Source: Flavobacteriaceae bacterium (GTDB taxonomy: Bacteria; Bacteroidota; Bacteroidia; Flavobacteriales; Flavobacteriaceae). Taken from it: a stretch of DNA of 37,165 nt. The translations under genes and the position numbers were made by a program. Shown here in pieces: positions 1 to 6,659 of this stretch. The notes under the pieces were generated by a model. It was not told the DNA's origin. It did not search any database and saw only the letters and a list, made by a program, of their open reading frames with translations. How positions within the stretch are numbered: the first letter of the stretch is position 1; every line of letters starts with the position of its first letter. The stretch spans positions 1 to 37,165 of the forward strand of contig JAKMGK010000109.1 of the NCBI GenBank assembly GCA_022424955.1, in the 5' to 3' direction.

Positions 1-367
1 GATTAATCCAAAGTCCTAATAATAGCAAAAGCATCCCAAGCGCTATATTTCCTAAAAAGTAAAGCAACGGTAAAAGGAAGGAAGAGGTTTTGATTAAATG
101 GAGGAAATCTAAGGTGAAACTAGAAAAGGTTGTTAATCCTCCACAAAACCCAACGACAAAAAGAAGATTTAAATTTTCTTTTAAAAGACCAATACGATTA
201 AGGTAGCCTACTAGGAGTCCAATAAGGAAGCAGCCTATTAGATTAGCAATTAATGTAGCATAAGGAAATTGAGTTGAAGTAGTACGTACTAATAGCGTAA
301 TAAGATAGCGAAGACTACTTCCTAAACCGCCACCGATAAATACAAGTAAAAAGGCTTTTAAATTCAT
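1..367 (-). CDS. crcB: CrcB/Fluc fluoride channel (3' end cut by window edge)
   Basis: The reverse strand opens with an ATG at 367 and stays open to the window edge, giving 122 residues that are nearly the whole of a Fluc protein (family usually about 125 residues). It was not in the ORF track because no stop is present. Visible family signatures are the N-terminal GGGLGSSLRY, the ATLIANLIGCF segment with its pore asparagine, and GFCGGLTTFSSF, which is the diagnostic central loop. Four hydrophobic segments can be traced. Fluc proteins are dual-topology dimers that export fluoride across the inner membrane. The start overlaps the stop of the upstream SRPBCC-like gene by one base (TAATG), so translation is probably coupled. 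No crcB-type fluoride riboswitch was recognised upstream of the operon. Confidence 0.92.
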   Translation of the reverse strand, partial: MNLKAFLLVFIGGGLGSSLRYLITLLVRTTSTQFPYATLIANLIGCFLIGLLVGYLNRIGLLKENLNLLFVVGFCGGLTTFSSFTLDFLHLIKTSSFLLPLLYFLGNIALGMLLLLLGLWIN

Positions 368-1305
368 TATTGTATTGGCATATAGAGTTGAGTGTTCCAA
401 CTGAGTGGATTCACAATACTATCGTTTTGTTTTGAGATGACTTGTATGGCTGGATAAGCTTGTATTCTACTAACTAAACTATCTTGAAGGATTTCCCAAC
501 TATCCTTTAAAAAATCATTTGTTCCTTGATGTGTTAGTTGTAATGCTTTTCCTCCTTTATACCTTCTGCATCTAATGTCTCTTCTATTTGTTCTATAAAA
601 GCGGTCAACTTCAACAGCAGCCCGCCAAAGAACTACAGCTTCACTTAGTACAGGGTATAATATAAATGTCTTGCCAAGAGAAGAAATGTCTGCTGTTTTC
701 GCAAAGTCATGTATTTTTTTAAAAGCTAGCTCTGTATCTTCTTTAATTGTATTCCATGGACTGTTTCCTTCAAGGGCTAAATAGTAGGTGAGGGGGAGAG
801 TGGTTTCTCCATTGTATTGCCAGCGATGTTGCTGGTATTGTTCTGCAATAGCCTGCTGTGTATTTTTGAATCGTTTAATGAGAATCGACCGTAATGAATC
901 GTTGAATTGTGGATTGCGAAGAAACTTGAATTGATCTCTAAACCCTAGCGTGTAATTATATAGTAGTTGAACACTCTTTTTTTCTGGAGAAAAAACCCAC
1001 TGCTCTTCTAAGGTAAAATCTTCCTCCCCTGGAAAGATAAATTTAAGTTCATGTTGACTTTTTTGAGACCATTCCATCTTTTTTGTCATAGATGGAGCAT
1101 AAAAGGCTTCCTTTTTTGAAAGTAAAGTGAAGATCCACTGTCGCGCTGGAGAAGATTGAAGATAATCCATATAATTTACAATGGGGTAATCAATAGCGTA
1201 TTCCAAAACAATTTCAAACTCTTTTGGTTTATTTTTAATCAGTACAACTCCTAATACAAGGATAAAAAACAGTACACCAAGAATTGTACGAATTAGATTG
1301 AACAT
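367..1305 (-). CDS. Membrane-anchored SRPBCC / GyrI-like domain protein
   Basis: A 312-residue protein with one N-terminal membrane segment (about residues 5-24) and no cysteine lipobox. The middle part resembles the SRPBCC (polyketide cyclase/START-like) proteins common in Bacteroidota, in which an anchored domain precedes a GyrI-like effector-binding domain. The C-terminal portion has the layout of a GyrI-like fold: a conserved Y-x-GG near RRYKGGKALQLTHQG, a tryptophan about 15 residues later, and the ending NTQLYMPIQ, like the T-E-I-Y-x-P-I ending of that family. The assignment rests on this pattern only and divergence is high. Function is unknown; small-molecule binding in the periplasm is an inference. 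It lies 12 bp after the small membrane protein gene and overlaps crcB by one base, so the three form an operon. Confidence 0.6.
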   Translation of the reverse strand: MFNLIRTILGVLFFILVLGVVLIKNKPKEFEIVLEYAIDYPIVNYMDYLQSSPARQWIFTLLSKKEAFYAPSMTKKMEWSQKSQHELKFIFPGEEDFTLEEQWVFSPEKKSVQLLYNYTLGFRDQFKFLRNPQFNDSLRSILIKRFKNTQQAIAEQYQQHRWQYNGETTLPLTYYLALEGNSPWNTIKEDTELAFKKIHDFAKTADISSLGKTFILYPVLSEAVVLWRAAVEVDRFYRTNRRDIRCRRYKGGKALQLTHQGTNDFLKDSWEILQDSLVSRIQAYPAIQVISKQNDSIVNPLSWNTQLYMPIQ

Positions 1306-1317
1306 GAACTAGGTAAA

Positions 1318-1503
1318 TTAATGAACAAAAACTTTGATTAAGAATAAAGCGATAATAGCCAGGATAAACCCAATTAATATTTTGTAAGCTCCAGCATAAT
1401 GAATTTTGTGTCCCTTAGCATCTTTTCGATAGGTTAAAACAATGATAGTACTAAATCCCAAGACAAAGCAAAGGGCAAAAATGAGTTGGCCAGATGAAAA
1501 CAT
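1318..1503 (-). CDS. Small two-TM membrane protein (hypothetical, conserved in Flavobacteriia)
   Basis: The ORF track starts this frame at a TTG at 1530, but the ATG at 1503 (MFSSGQLIFALCF) matches how I recall small flavobacterial membrane proteins of this kind beginning, so a 61-residue product is preferred. It has two hydrophobic helices (about residues 3-22 and 40-60) separated by a short polar, basic loop containing YRKDAKGHK. No enzymatic motif is visible and no function is assigned. It is the first gene of a three-gene reverse-strand operon with the SRPBCC/GyrI-like protein and CrcB, and is divergent from the MazG-like gene with only 52 bp between the two ATGs. Confidence 0.65.
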   Translation of the reverse strand: MFSSGQLIFALCFVLGFSTIIVLTYRKDAKGHKIHYAGAYKILIGFILAIIALFLIKVFVH

Positions 1504-1555
1504 TCTTATTTTTTTGTCTAAATTAGGCAATCTAGTTTATACTAATCTCATATTT

Positions 1556-1945
1556 ATGATTCAAAAAGAACTTAAGGCAGTTGAAGCCTTTCACAAGGCG
1601 TTTAAAATAGGATGTGCAAACCAACCCACTGTCGATCTTCCTGACAATATCTTAGACTTGCGTTTTCGATTGATGGAAGAAGAAAATCTAGAATATCTTG
1701 AAGCGGCAAAAAATAAGGATATGATAGAAGTTGCCGACGCTTTAGGAGACATGCTTTACATTTTATGCGGAACAATTCTCACGCACGGAATGCAACATAA
1801 GATTGAAGAAGTTTTTGATGAAATCCAACGATCAAACATGAGTAAACTGGGAGCAGACGGGGCACCGATTTATCGGGAAGATGGAAAAGTAATGAAAGGG
1901 CCAAATTACTTCAAACCCAATATTGATAAAATCCTTAAACAGTAA
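1556..1945 (+). CDS. MazG-like / HisE-like nucleoside triphosphate pyrophosphohydrolase
   Basis: The ORF track begins at 1442, but that extension overlaps the divergent small gene on the other strand and looks non-coding. The ATG at 1556 (MIQKELKAVEAFHKAF) gives 129 residues. The protein is all-alpha with acidic clusters typical of the MazG/HisE metal site: RLMEEENLEYLEAAKNKD (E-E-x-x-E type) followed by DALGDMLYILCG, which carries the ExxD-like second half. It ends with a conserved tail, DGKVMKGPNYFKPNI. Proteins of this family hydrolyse (d)NTPs or related nucleotides to monophosphate and pyrophosphate, serving pool sanitation or nucleotide metabolism; the exact substrate cannot be read. The 3' end overlaps the 3' end of ilvE by 11 bp. 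Confidence 0.85.
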   Translation: MIQKELKAVEAFHKAFKIGCANQPTVDLPDNILDLRFRLMEEENLEYLEAAKNKDMIEVADALGDMLYILCGTILTHGMQHKIEEVFDEIQRSNMSKLGADGAPIYREDGKVMKGPNYFKPNIDKILKQ

Positions 1946-2996
1946 CCGCTACAACTTCTTTACGCCATCCATAAGGATCTTCGCTTAAGTTGTATTGGAT
2001 ACTCACGATTTTGTCTTTGATCATTGCAGCAAAAGAATGGTCTTGATTTTCAATGCTGTAGTTTTCTCCTTGATACCCTATGCTATTGATTGGGCTAATT
2101 ACTACTGCAGTTCCCGCACCAAAGACTTCTTTAAGTGAACCGTTTTTGTGCGCCTCAATAATCTCTGTTATAGTAACAGGACGGACCTCTACATTGATGC
2201 CTGCATCTTGCGCAATTTGAATAACGCTCTTTCGGGTAATACCGTCAAGGATCGTATCTGTTGTAGGAGCAGTAATCAAGGTGTCGTTTACCCTAAAGAA
2301 TACGTTCATTGTTCCACACTCTTCTAGGTATTGATGCGTGCTTGCATCTGTCCAAATAATTTGTTGATAGCCTTCTTTAAGGGCTAATTGAGTTGGGTAA
2401 AAAGAAGCGGCATAATTCCCTGCAGCCTTTGCAAAGCCAACGCCACCACTTGATGCTCTTGAATAATCTTCTGAAACCAAAACATTTACTTCTCCAGAAT
2501 AGTATGCCTTTACGGGAGAGCAGATGATCATAAATTGATATCGATTTGAAGCTGAAGCAGAGACGGCCGCTTGATTTGCAAAAACAAAAGGGCGGACATA
2601 AAGAGAATTTCCTTCCCCTGCTCTAATCCAGTCTTTGTCTAGTGTAAGCAACTCATTGAGTCCATTCATGAAATATTCTTTTGGAAACGCTGGAATGGCT
2701 AATCTCACAGAAGATTTATTGATACGTGCATGATTATCTTCAGGACGAAATAACCAGGCTGTGCCTTGATGGTCTTTATAGGCTTTCATGCCTTCAAAAA
2801 CCGCTTGCCCATAATGTAGAACACTTGCAGAAGGATCCATTTGTATGGGTTGATATGGGATTATCCGCGGGTCTATCCATTCACCATTGACATAATCGCA
2901 GACAAACATATGATCTGTAAAGACTTCTCCAAAGTAGAGGGTGTCAAAATTGATGTCGTGAATTTTAGATTTTTCTGCGCGTTGAATTCTCATCAT
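1935..2996 (-). CDS. ilvE: Branched-chain amino acid aminotransferase
   Basis: Class IV PLP-dependent aminotransferase, about 353 residues from the ATG at 2996. The track starts at a GTG five codons earlier, and MMRIQRAEKSKI is the more natural beginning. It carries FTDHMFVCDYVNGEW, the substrate-loop segment HYGQAVFEGMKAY, the PLP lysine in GGVGFAKAAGNYA, and the YLEECGTMNVFF motif diagnostic of BCAT. It transfers the amino group between glutamate and leucine, isoleucine or valine, the last step of branched-chain amino acid biosynthesis and the first of degradation. It is transcribed alone, towards the MazG-like gene, with which it overlaps by 11 bp. A TATCTTTA box (one mismatch to TAnnTTTG) lies upstream on the same strand. 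Confidence 0.96.
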   Translation of the reverse strand: MMRIQRAEKSKIHDINFDTLYFGEVFTDHMFVCDYVNGEWIDPRIIPYQPIQMDPSASVLHYGQAVFEGMKAYKDHQGTAWLFRPEDNHARINKSSVRLAIPAFPKEYFMNGLNELLTLDKDWIRAGEGNSLYVRPFVFANQAAVSASASNRYQFMIICSPVKAYYSGEVNVLVSEDYSRASSGGVGFAKAAGNYAASFYPTQLALKEGYQQIIWTDASTHQYLEECGTMNVFFRVNDTLITAPTTDTILDGITRKSVIQIAQDAGINVEVRPVTITEIIEAHKNGSLKEVFGAGTAVVISPINSIGYQGENYSIENQDHSFAAMIKDKIVSIQYNLSEDPYGWRKEVVAVTV

Positions 2997-3131
2997 GTAG
3001 GTTTTAACCACTAAATTAATGATAAATCTAAAGATACCTTATTATATAAAAGATTTTTAGCTTCAAAAAGTCTATTTTTTTTTTGCATTTTAAATCTAAC
3101 TGAATAAAACTGTCTTATTTTCGTTTTTAAG

Positions 3132-3821
3132 ATGAAAAACATAAAGAAAAGTCAATTTCAAACAGCAGACGGTAGTCCAACCCTTTATATGGAGAAGTTC
3201 GACGAGTACTATCATTCTAAACATGGAGCAGTACAAGAAGCAGAACATGTTTATCTTAAGATGGGATTAGAGCACTGGATCAATCTTCATCCAAACATAA
3301 AAAAGTGCCATGTCTTTGAGATGGGTTTTGGCACAGGGCTCAATGCCCTTTTAACCGAGCAAAAAGCGACACAACTTCTACTTGATATAGATTATTACTC
3401 AATTGAAGCATATCCCTTGACTCCAATAGAGTTAAATGAAGTAAATTATAATGACTATTTAGGGGCTAAAGCCAAAGGAGTATTTGATTGTATAATCAAA
3501 GCTCCATGGGAAATATTATATCCTGTAACAACTCATTTTAGCCTAAAGAAAATGAATTGTCGCTTAGAAAATTATATTCCTGAAGCAACAATAGATGTTC
3601 TCTATTATGACGCTTTTGGAGCGAGGACGCAACCAGAAATCTGGGAAGATCATTGCTTTAAACCTTTGGTCGATAAGTTAAATCCCGGAGGAGTATTTGT
3701 TACTTATGCTGCCAAAGGAAGTGTTCGCAGGGCTTTACAAAATCTTGGATTAGAAGTGGCTTTGGTTCCAGGCCCGCCAGGGAAACGCGAAATGATTCAA
3801 GCTTATCGCCCACTTTTGTAG
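3132..3821 (+). CDS. mnmD: MnmD: tRNA (5-methylaminomethyl-2-thiouridine)-forming methyltransferase
   Basis: A 229-residue class I SAM-dependent methyltransferase of the DUF752/MnmD family. Motifs in order: QTADGSPTLYMEKFDEYYHS at the N-terminus, the SAM-binding VFEMGFGTGLNALL, the acidic strand YSIEAYPL, the family motif LYYDAFGARTQPEIW, and GGVFVTYAAKGSVRRAL followed by VPGPPGKREMIQA. In gammaproteobacteria this domain is fused to an FAD-dependent oxidase (MnmC); here only the methyltransferase half is present, the stand-alone form seen in many other bacteria. It makes the last step of the mnm5s2U34 wobble modification in tRNA, acting on nm5U made by other enzymes. A TATTTTCG box (close to TAnnTTTG) lies 9 bp before the ATG. 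The next gene begins 18 bp downstream. Confidence 0.93.
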   Translation: MKNIKKSQFQTADGSPTLYMEKFDEYYHSKHGAVQEAEHVYLKMGLEHWINLHPNIKKCHVFEMGFGTGLNALLTEQKATQLLLDIDYYSIEAYPLTPIELNEVNYNDYLGAKAKGVFDCIIKAPWEILYPVTTHFSLKKMNCRLENYIPEATIDVLYYDAFGARTQPEIWEDHCFKPLVDKLNPGGVFVTYAAKGSVRRALQNLGLEVALVPGPPGKREMIQAYRPLL

Positions 3822-3839
3822 TACTTTTACAAAAAAAGC

Positions 3840-4748
3840 ATGAAAATTTTAGTTAGCGGTGCTACAGGTCTGGTAGGCTCGGTTCTCTTAGAGCAAGCAA
3901 TTGCACAAGGGCACGAAATACATTATCTAACAACTAGAAAAAATCAACTGGACACAATTTCGGGGGCAAAGGGTTTTTATTGGAATCCCAAGAAGAATGA
4001 AATTGATTTCAAATGTTTCGAAGGGGTTGAGGTGCTTATTCATTTAGCGGGAGCAAGTATTTCTCAACGCTGGACAACTAAAAATAAAAAAGAAATACTA
4101 GACAGTAGGGTAGATGGAACGAACTTATTAGTGAATACCCTAAAACAACTCCATGGAAATCATCAATTAGAACAAGTTGTTGCGGCTTCTGCCATTGGGA
4201 TTTACCCCTCTTCATTTTCTACTGTCTATACAGAAGATTATACACCGCAGTCAAACTCTTTTCTAGAAGAAGTCGTTATTGCTTGGGAAAAAGCAGAAGA
4301 TGGTTTTGCCAGATTAGGAATAAAATTGTGTAAACTGAGGATAGGGTTAGTTTTAACGGCAAAAGGGGGAGTACTTGGTCCCCTTAAAATCCCCAACTGG
4401 TTTGGTTTAGGGGCAGCCTTTGGCAATGGTCAACAAACGCAATCGTGGATTCATGTAGATGATTTAGTCACCCTTTCACTTCAAGCCTCTACAGAACAGT
4501 GGGAAGGAATATTCAATGCCGTTAGTCCACAGCCAGTTTCGCAGAAAGAATTTACGAGAACCTTGGCCAAAGCGATGCGACGTCCCTATTTTATGCCTTC
4601 TTTACCACAACTTCCCATTCGACTAGTCATGGGGGAAATGAGTACGCTGGTCTTTAATAGTCAAAATGTAAGTGCTGCCAAAGTATTACAAAAAGGATTC
4701 AAGTATCAATACCCAGATTTATTCCCCGCTATAAAATCTTTGTTATAG
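3840..4748 (+). CDS. TIGR01777-family NAD(P)-binding epimerase-like protein
   Basis: A 302-residue extended short-chain dehydrogenase-like protein of the TIGR01777 (YfcH/SDR39U1) family. The N-terminal Rossmann motif is VSGATGLVGSVLL. It is followed by FYWNPKKNEID, typical of the family, then LIHLAGASIS, RWTTKNKKEILDSRVDGT, AASAIGIYP, the sequence RIGLVLTAKGGVLGPL, and SWIHVDDLV. The usual Y-x-x-x-K catalytic pair is not clearly present, which is characteristic of this family, and the physiological substrate is unknown. It lies 18 bp downstream of mnmD in the same direction, so the two are probably co-transcribed. No membrane segment or signal peptide is seen; cytoplasmic. Confidence 0.9.
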   Translation: MKILVSGATGLVGSVLLEQAIAQGHEIHYLTTRKNQLDTISGAKGFYWNPKKNEIDFKCFEGVEVLIHLAGASISQRWTTKNKKEILDSRVDGTNLLVNTLKQLHGNHQLEQVVAASAIGIYPSSFSTVYTEDYTPQSNSFLEEVVIAWEKAEDGFARLGIKLCKLRIGLVLTAKGGVLGPLKIPNWFGLGAAFGNGQQTQSWIHVDDLVTLSLQASTEQWEGIFNAVSPQPVSQKEFTRTLAKAMRRPYFMPSLPQLPIRLVMGEMSTLVFNSQNVSAAKVLQKGFKYQYPDLFPAIKSLL

Positions 4749-4767
4749 GGAACATTTTCTCTGACAT

Positions 4768-4800
4768 TTTGACAAGTTTATTAAAATGGCAGTACTTTTG
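4768..4800 (+). promoter_or_regulatory. Bacteroidota-type promoter of grpE-dnaJ
   Basis: A perfect -7 box TACTTTTG (4793-4800; consensus TAnnTTTG) is preceded by TTTG at 4768-4771, 21 bp upstream, fitting the Bacteroidota primary sigma factor. The -33 region overlaps a direct repeat TGACA-ttt-TGACA (4762-4774). The grpE ATG is 24 bp after the -7 box. Confidence 0.7.
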
Positions 4801-4823
4801 CTCACGCAAAGAAAAAAGTAAGC

Positions 4824-5366
4824 ATGAGCACGGCAAAAAAAACCGAAGATAAAGAAGCTAAAAGCACCAAAAAGAAAGCTAAACCAGCAACTAAGAAAAA
4901 TGCAGCTTCAAAAGTAGAAAAAGCTTTAACAGAGGCAAACGAAGCATTAGAGACAGAAAAAGACAAGTATCTAAGGCTTTTCGCAGAGTTTGAAAATTAC
5001 AAGAAGCGTACTTCTAAAGAGCGTATTGAGTTATTTAAAACTGCAGGACAAGAAGTAATCTCTAGCATGCTTCCCATTGTCGATGACTTTAATCGTGCTT
5101 TGAAAGAAGCAGAAAAGCAAGAGAATAGTGCCGATTTTGAAGGCTTTCGATTAATTAGCAATAAATTGAATGAAATCCTTAAAAGTAAAGGTTTAGTTGC
5201 TATTGAGGTGAATGCAGGAGATGCTTTTGATGCAGAAAAGCATGAAGCCATTACCCAGATTCCAGCAGGGGAAGACCAGTCAGGGAAAATTGTTGACGTA
5301 ACAGAGCAAGGTTACCAGCTAGGGGAGAAAATAATTCGTTACCCCAAGGTAGTGGTAGGACAATAA
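4824..5366 (+). CDS. grpE: GrpE nucleotide exchange factor of DnaK
   Basis: A 180-residue co-chaperone. Residues 1-35 are a highly charged, lysine-rich tail (AKKTEDKEAKSTKKKAK) that is probably disordered. A long coiled coil follows (about 35-95), with the family segment KYLRLFAEFENYKKRTSKER. The C-terminal beta domain contains FDAEKHEAI and the ending GYQLGEKIIRYPKVVVG, both standard for GrpE. GrpE dimers release ADP from DnaK and reset the chaperone cycle. It is the first gene of an operon with dnaJ (9 bp gap), under the promoter described just upstream, whose repeated TGACA could be a stress-responsive site. dnaK itself is not in the window. Confidence 0.97.
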   Translation: MSTAKKTEDKEAKSTKKKAKPATKKNAASKVEKALTEANEALETEKDKYLRLFAEFENYKKRTSKERIELFKTAGQEVISSMLPIVDDFNRALKEAEKQENSADFEGFRLISNKLNEILKSKGLVAIEVNAGDAFDAEKHEAITQIPAGEDQSGKIVDVTEQGYQLGEKIIRYPKVVVGQ

Positions 5367-5375
5367 GACAATAGA

Positions 5376-6491
5376 ATGAAAGAAGATTATTACGATGTAT
5401 TAGGAGTAAGTAAGGGAGCTACTGCGGCAGAAATTAAAAAGGCCTACCGCAAGAAAGCCATACAATTCCACCCAGACAAAAACCCTGGTGACGCACAGGC
5501 AGAAGCTAATTTTAAAAAGGCAGCAGAGGCCTATGAGATTTTAGGGGATGCAGATAAAAAGGCACGTTATGATCAATACGGTCATGCTGCTTTTGAAGGC
5601 GGTCAAGGTTTTGGCGGTGGTAGTATGAACATGGACGATATCTTTAGTCAATTTGGAGATATTTTTGGCGGTGCTTTTGGTGGAGGCTTTGGTGGCGGTT
5701 TTGGCGGCAGTGGCGGTCAAAGAAGAACGAAAGGGAGCAATCTGCGTATTCGTGTTAAATTAACCCTAGACGAAATTCTTAATGGCGTCGAAAAGAAAGT
5801 AAAAGTTCGCCGTAAAGTACAAGCAAAAGATGTGCGTTATTCTAATTGTAGTCAATGTGGTGGTAACGGTCAAACCGTTCGTGTTACCAATACAATATTA
5901 GGAAGAATGCAAACTGCAGTAACTTGCCCTACTTGCCAGGGAAGCGGTCAAAGTATTGAACACCGCCCCAAAGGGAGTGATGCTCAAGGGATGATTGCCG
6001 AGGAAGAGACGGTAAGTATCAAAATACCTGCAGGAGTTGAAGAGGGTATGCAATTAAAGGTAAGTGGGAAAGGAAACGCTTCTCCTGGAAATGGAATATC
6101 TGGGGACTTAATTGTTCTTATTGAAGAAATTACACACGAAAAATTTATTCGGGAAGGAAATCACTTACACCACGATCTATATATCTCCTTTTCTGAAGCA
6201 GCTTTAGGAGTAGCAAAAGAAGTCGATCTTTTAAATGGTAAGGTTCGTATTAAATTAGAACCAGGGATTCAATCAGGTAAAACATTACGTCTACGCGGAA
6301 AAGGATTACCAGACTTGAATGGATATGGAACAGGAGATCTTCTAGTGCACATTAATGTCTGGACACCTAAAACATTGAACAGAGAACAAAAGCAATTCTT
6401 TCAGCGTATGGCTGAAGATGAGAACTTTATCCCCAAGCCAGAAAAATCTGACAAATCCTTTTTTGAAAAAGTAAAAGACATGTTTGCTTAA
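5376..6491 (+). CDS. dnaJ: Chaperone DnaJ with half zinc-finger
   Basis: A 371-residue type I-like Hsp40. The J domain occupies residues 3-70 with HPD at 32-34. A Gly/Phe-rich linker follows (about 75-115, including a G-G-F repeat). Substrate-binding domains begin at about 122 with NLRIRVKLTLDEILNGVEK. The cysteine-rich region has only two CxxCxGxG motifs, CSQCGGNG (C158, C161) and CPTCQGSG (C184, C187), instead of the canonical four, enough for one zinc site rather than two. The family ending EQKQFFQRMAED is present. It stimulates DnaK ATPase and delivers unfolded substrates. It is second in the grpE-dnaJ operon, and a strong terminator lies 80 bp after the stop. The reduced zinc-finger is, as I recall, usual in Flavobacteriia rather than damage. 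Confidence 0.96.
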   Translation: MKEDYYDVLGVSKGATAAEIKKAYRKKAIQFHPDKNPGDAQAEANFKKAAEAYEILGDADKKARYDQYGHAAFEGGQGFGGGSMNMDDIFSQFGDIFGGAFGGGFGGGFGGSGGQRRTKGSNLRIRVKLTLDEILNGVEKKVKVRRKVQAKDVRYSNCSQCGGNGQTVRVTNTILGRMQTAVTCPTCQGSGQSIEHRPKGSDAQGMIAEEETVSIKIPAGVEEGMQLKVSGKGNASPGNGISGDLIVLIEEITHEKFIREGNHLHHDLYISFSEAALGVAKEVDLLNGKVRIKLEPGIQSGKTLRLRGKGLPDLNGYGTGDLLVHINVWTPKTLNREQKQFFQRMAEDENFIPKPEKSDKSFFEKVKDMFA

Positions 6492-6495
6492 TCTT

Positions 6496-6525
6496 TTTGC
6501 ATTTTGAAAAAATAATGTATCTTTG
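6496..6525 (+). promoter_or_regulatory. Bacteroidota-type promoter just after dnaJ
   Basis: A perfect -7 box TATCTTTG (6518-6525) with TTTG at 6496-6499 gives an 18-bp spacer. It starts 5 bp after the dnaJ stop and points towards a terminator only about 45 bp further on, so the transcript would be very short unless it reads through to mscS. Confidence 0.55.
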
Positions 6526-6529
6526 ATTC

Positions 6530-6606
6530 GCACTCTTAAGTGCACTTTTTCTTTTTCATAGCAATTTTTTCCCATCCTTGTTTCGATAAGGGTGGGTTTT
6601 GTTTTT
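6530..6606 (+). ncRNA. Candidate short transcript (sRNA or mscS leader/attenuator)
   Basis: The region between the promoter at 6496-6525 and the terminator at 6571-6606 would give an RNA of about 70-75 nt. It begins with a small hairpin (GCACT-CTTA-AGTGC, 6530-6543), continues with a U-rich single-stranded stretch, and ends with the terminator stem. I see no ORF with a credible start in it. It could be an independent small RNA, or a leader in which the terminator acts as an attenuator for the mscS operon. The prediction rests on promoter-terminator spacing alone; no known RNA family was recognised. Confidence 0.3.
6571..6606 (+). terminator. Rho-independent terminator after grpE-dnaJ
   Basis: CCCATCCTT (6571-6579) pairs with AAGGGTGGG (6587-6595) around a 7-nt loop, with one G-U pair, followed by TTTTGTTTTT. 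This is a 9-bp stem with a T-tract and is the clearest terminator in the window. It ends grpE-dnaJ and/or the short transcript starting at about 6530. Confidence 0.8.
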
Positions 6607-6632
6607 ACAGCCATTTTTTTCTCCTATATTTG
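6598..6632 (+). promoter_or_regulatory. Probable promoter of the mscS operon
   Basis: A perfect -7 box TATATTTG (6625-6632) lies 27 bp before the mscS ATG. A TTTG at 6598-6601, inside the terminator T-tract, is 23 bp upstream and could serve as the -33 element, slightly farther than ideal. Confidence 0.5.
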
Positions 6633-6659
6633 GTTTGAGACAATTCTTTTAGCTCCATA

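Noticed and set aside
1442-1555. 38-residue N-terminal extension of the MazG-like protein
   Set aside because: It overlaps the divergent small gene and does not resemble the family; the ATG at 1556 starts at the expected place.
4238-4426. 62-aa reverse ORF inside the TIGR01777 gene
   Set aside because: Shadow ORF opposite a well-supported gene; no motif or start context.
5640-5712. Repeated GGTGG/GGCGG units in dnaJ as a possible tandem repeat element
   Set aside because: They encode the normal Gly/Phe-rich linker of DnaJ.
6342-6614. 90-aa reverse ORF over the dnaJ end and the following spacer
   Set aside because: Mostly antisense to dnaJ and crosses the terminator; composition is not protein-like.
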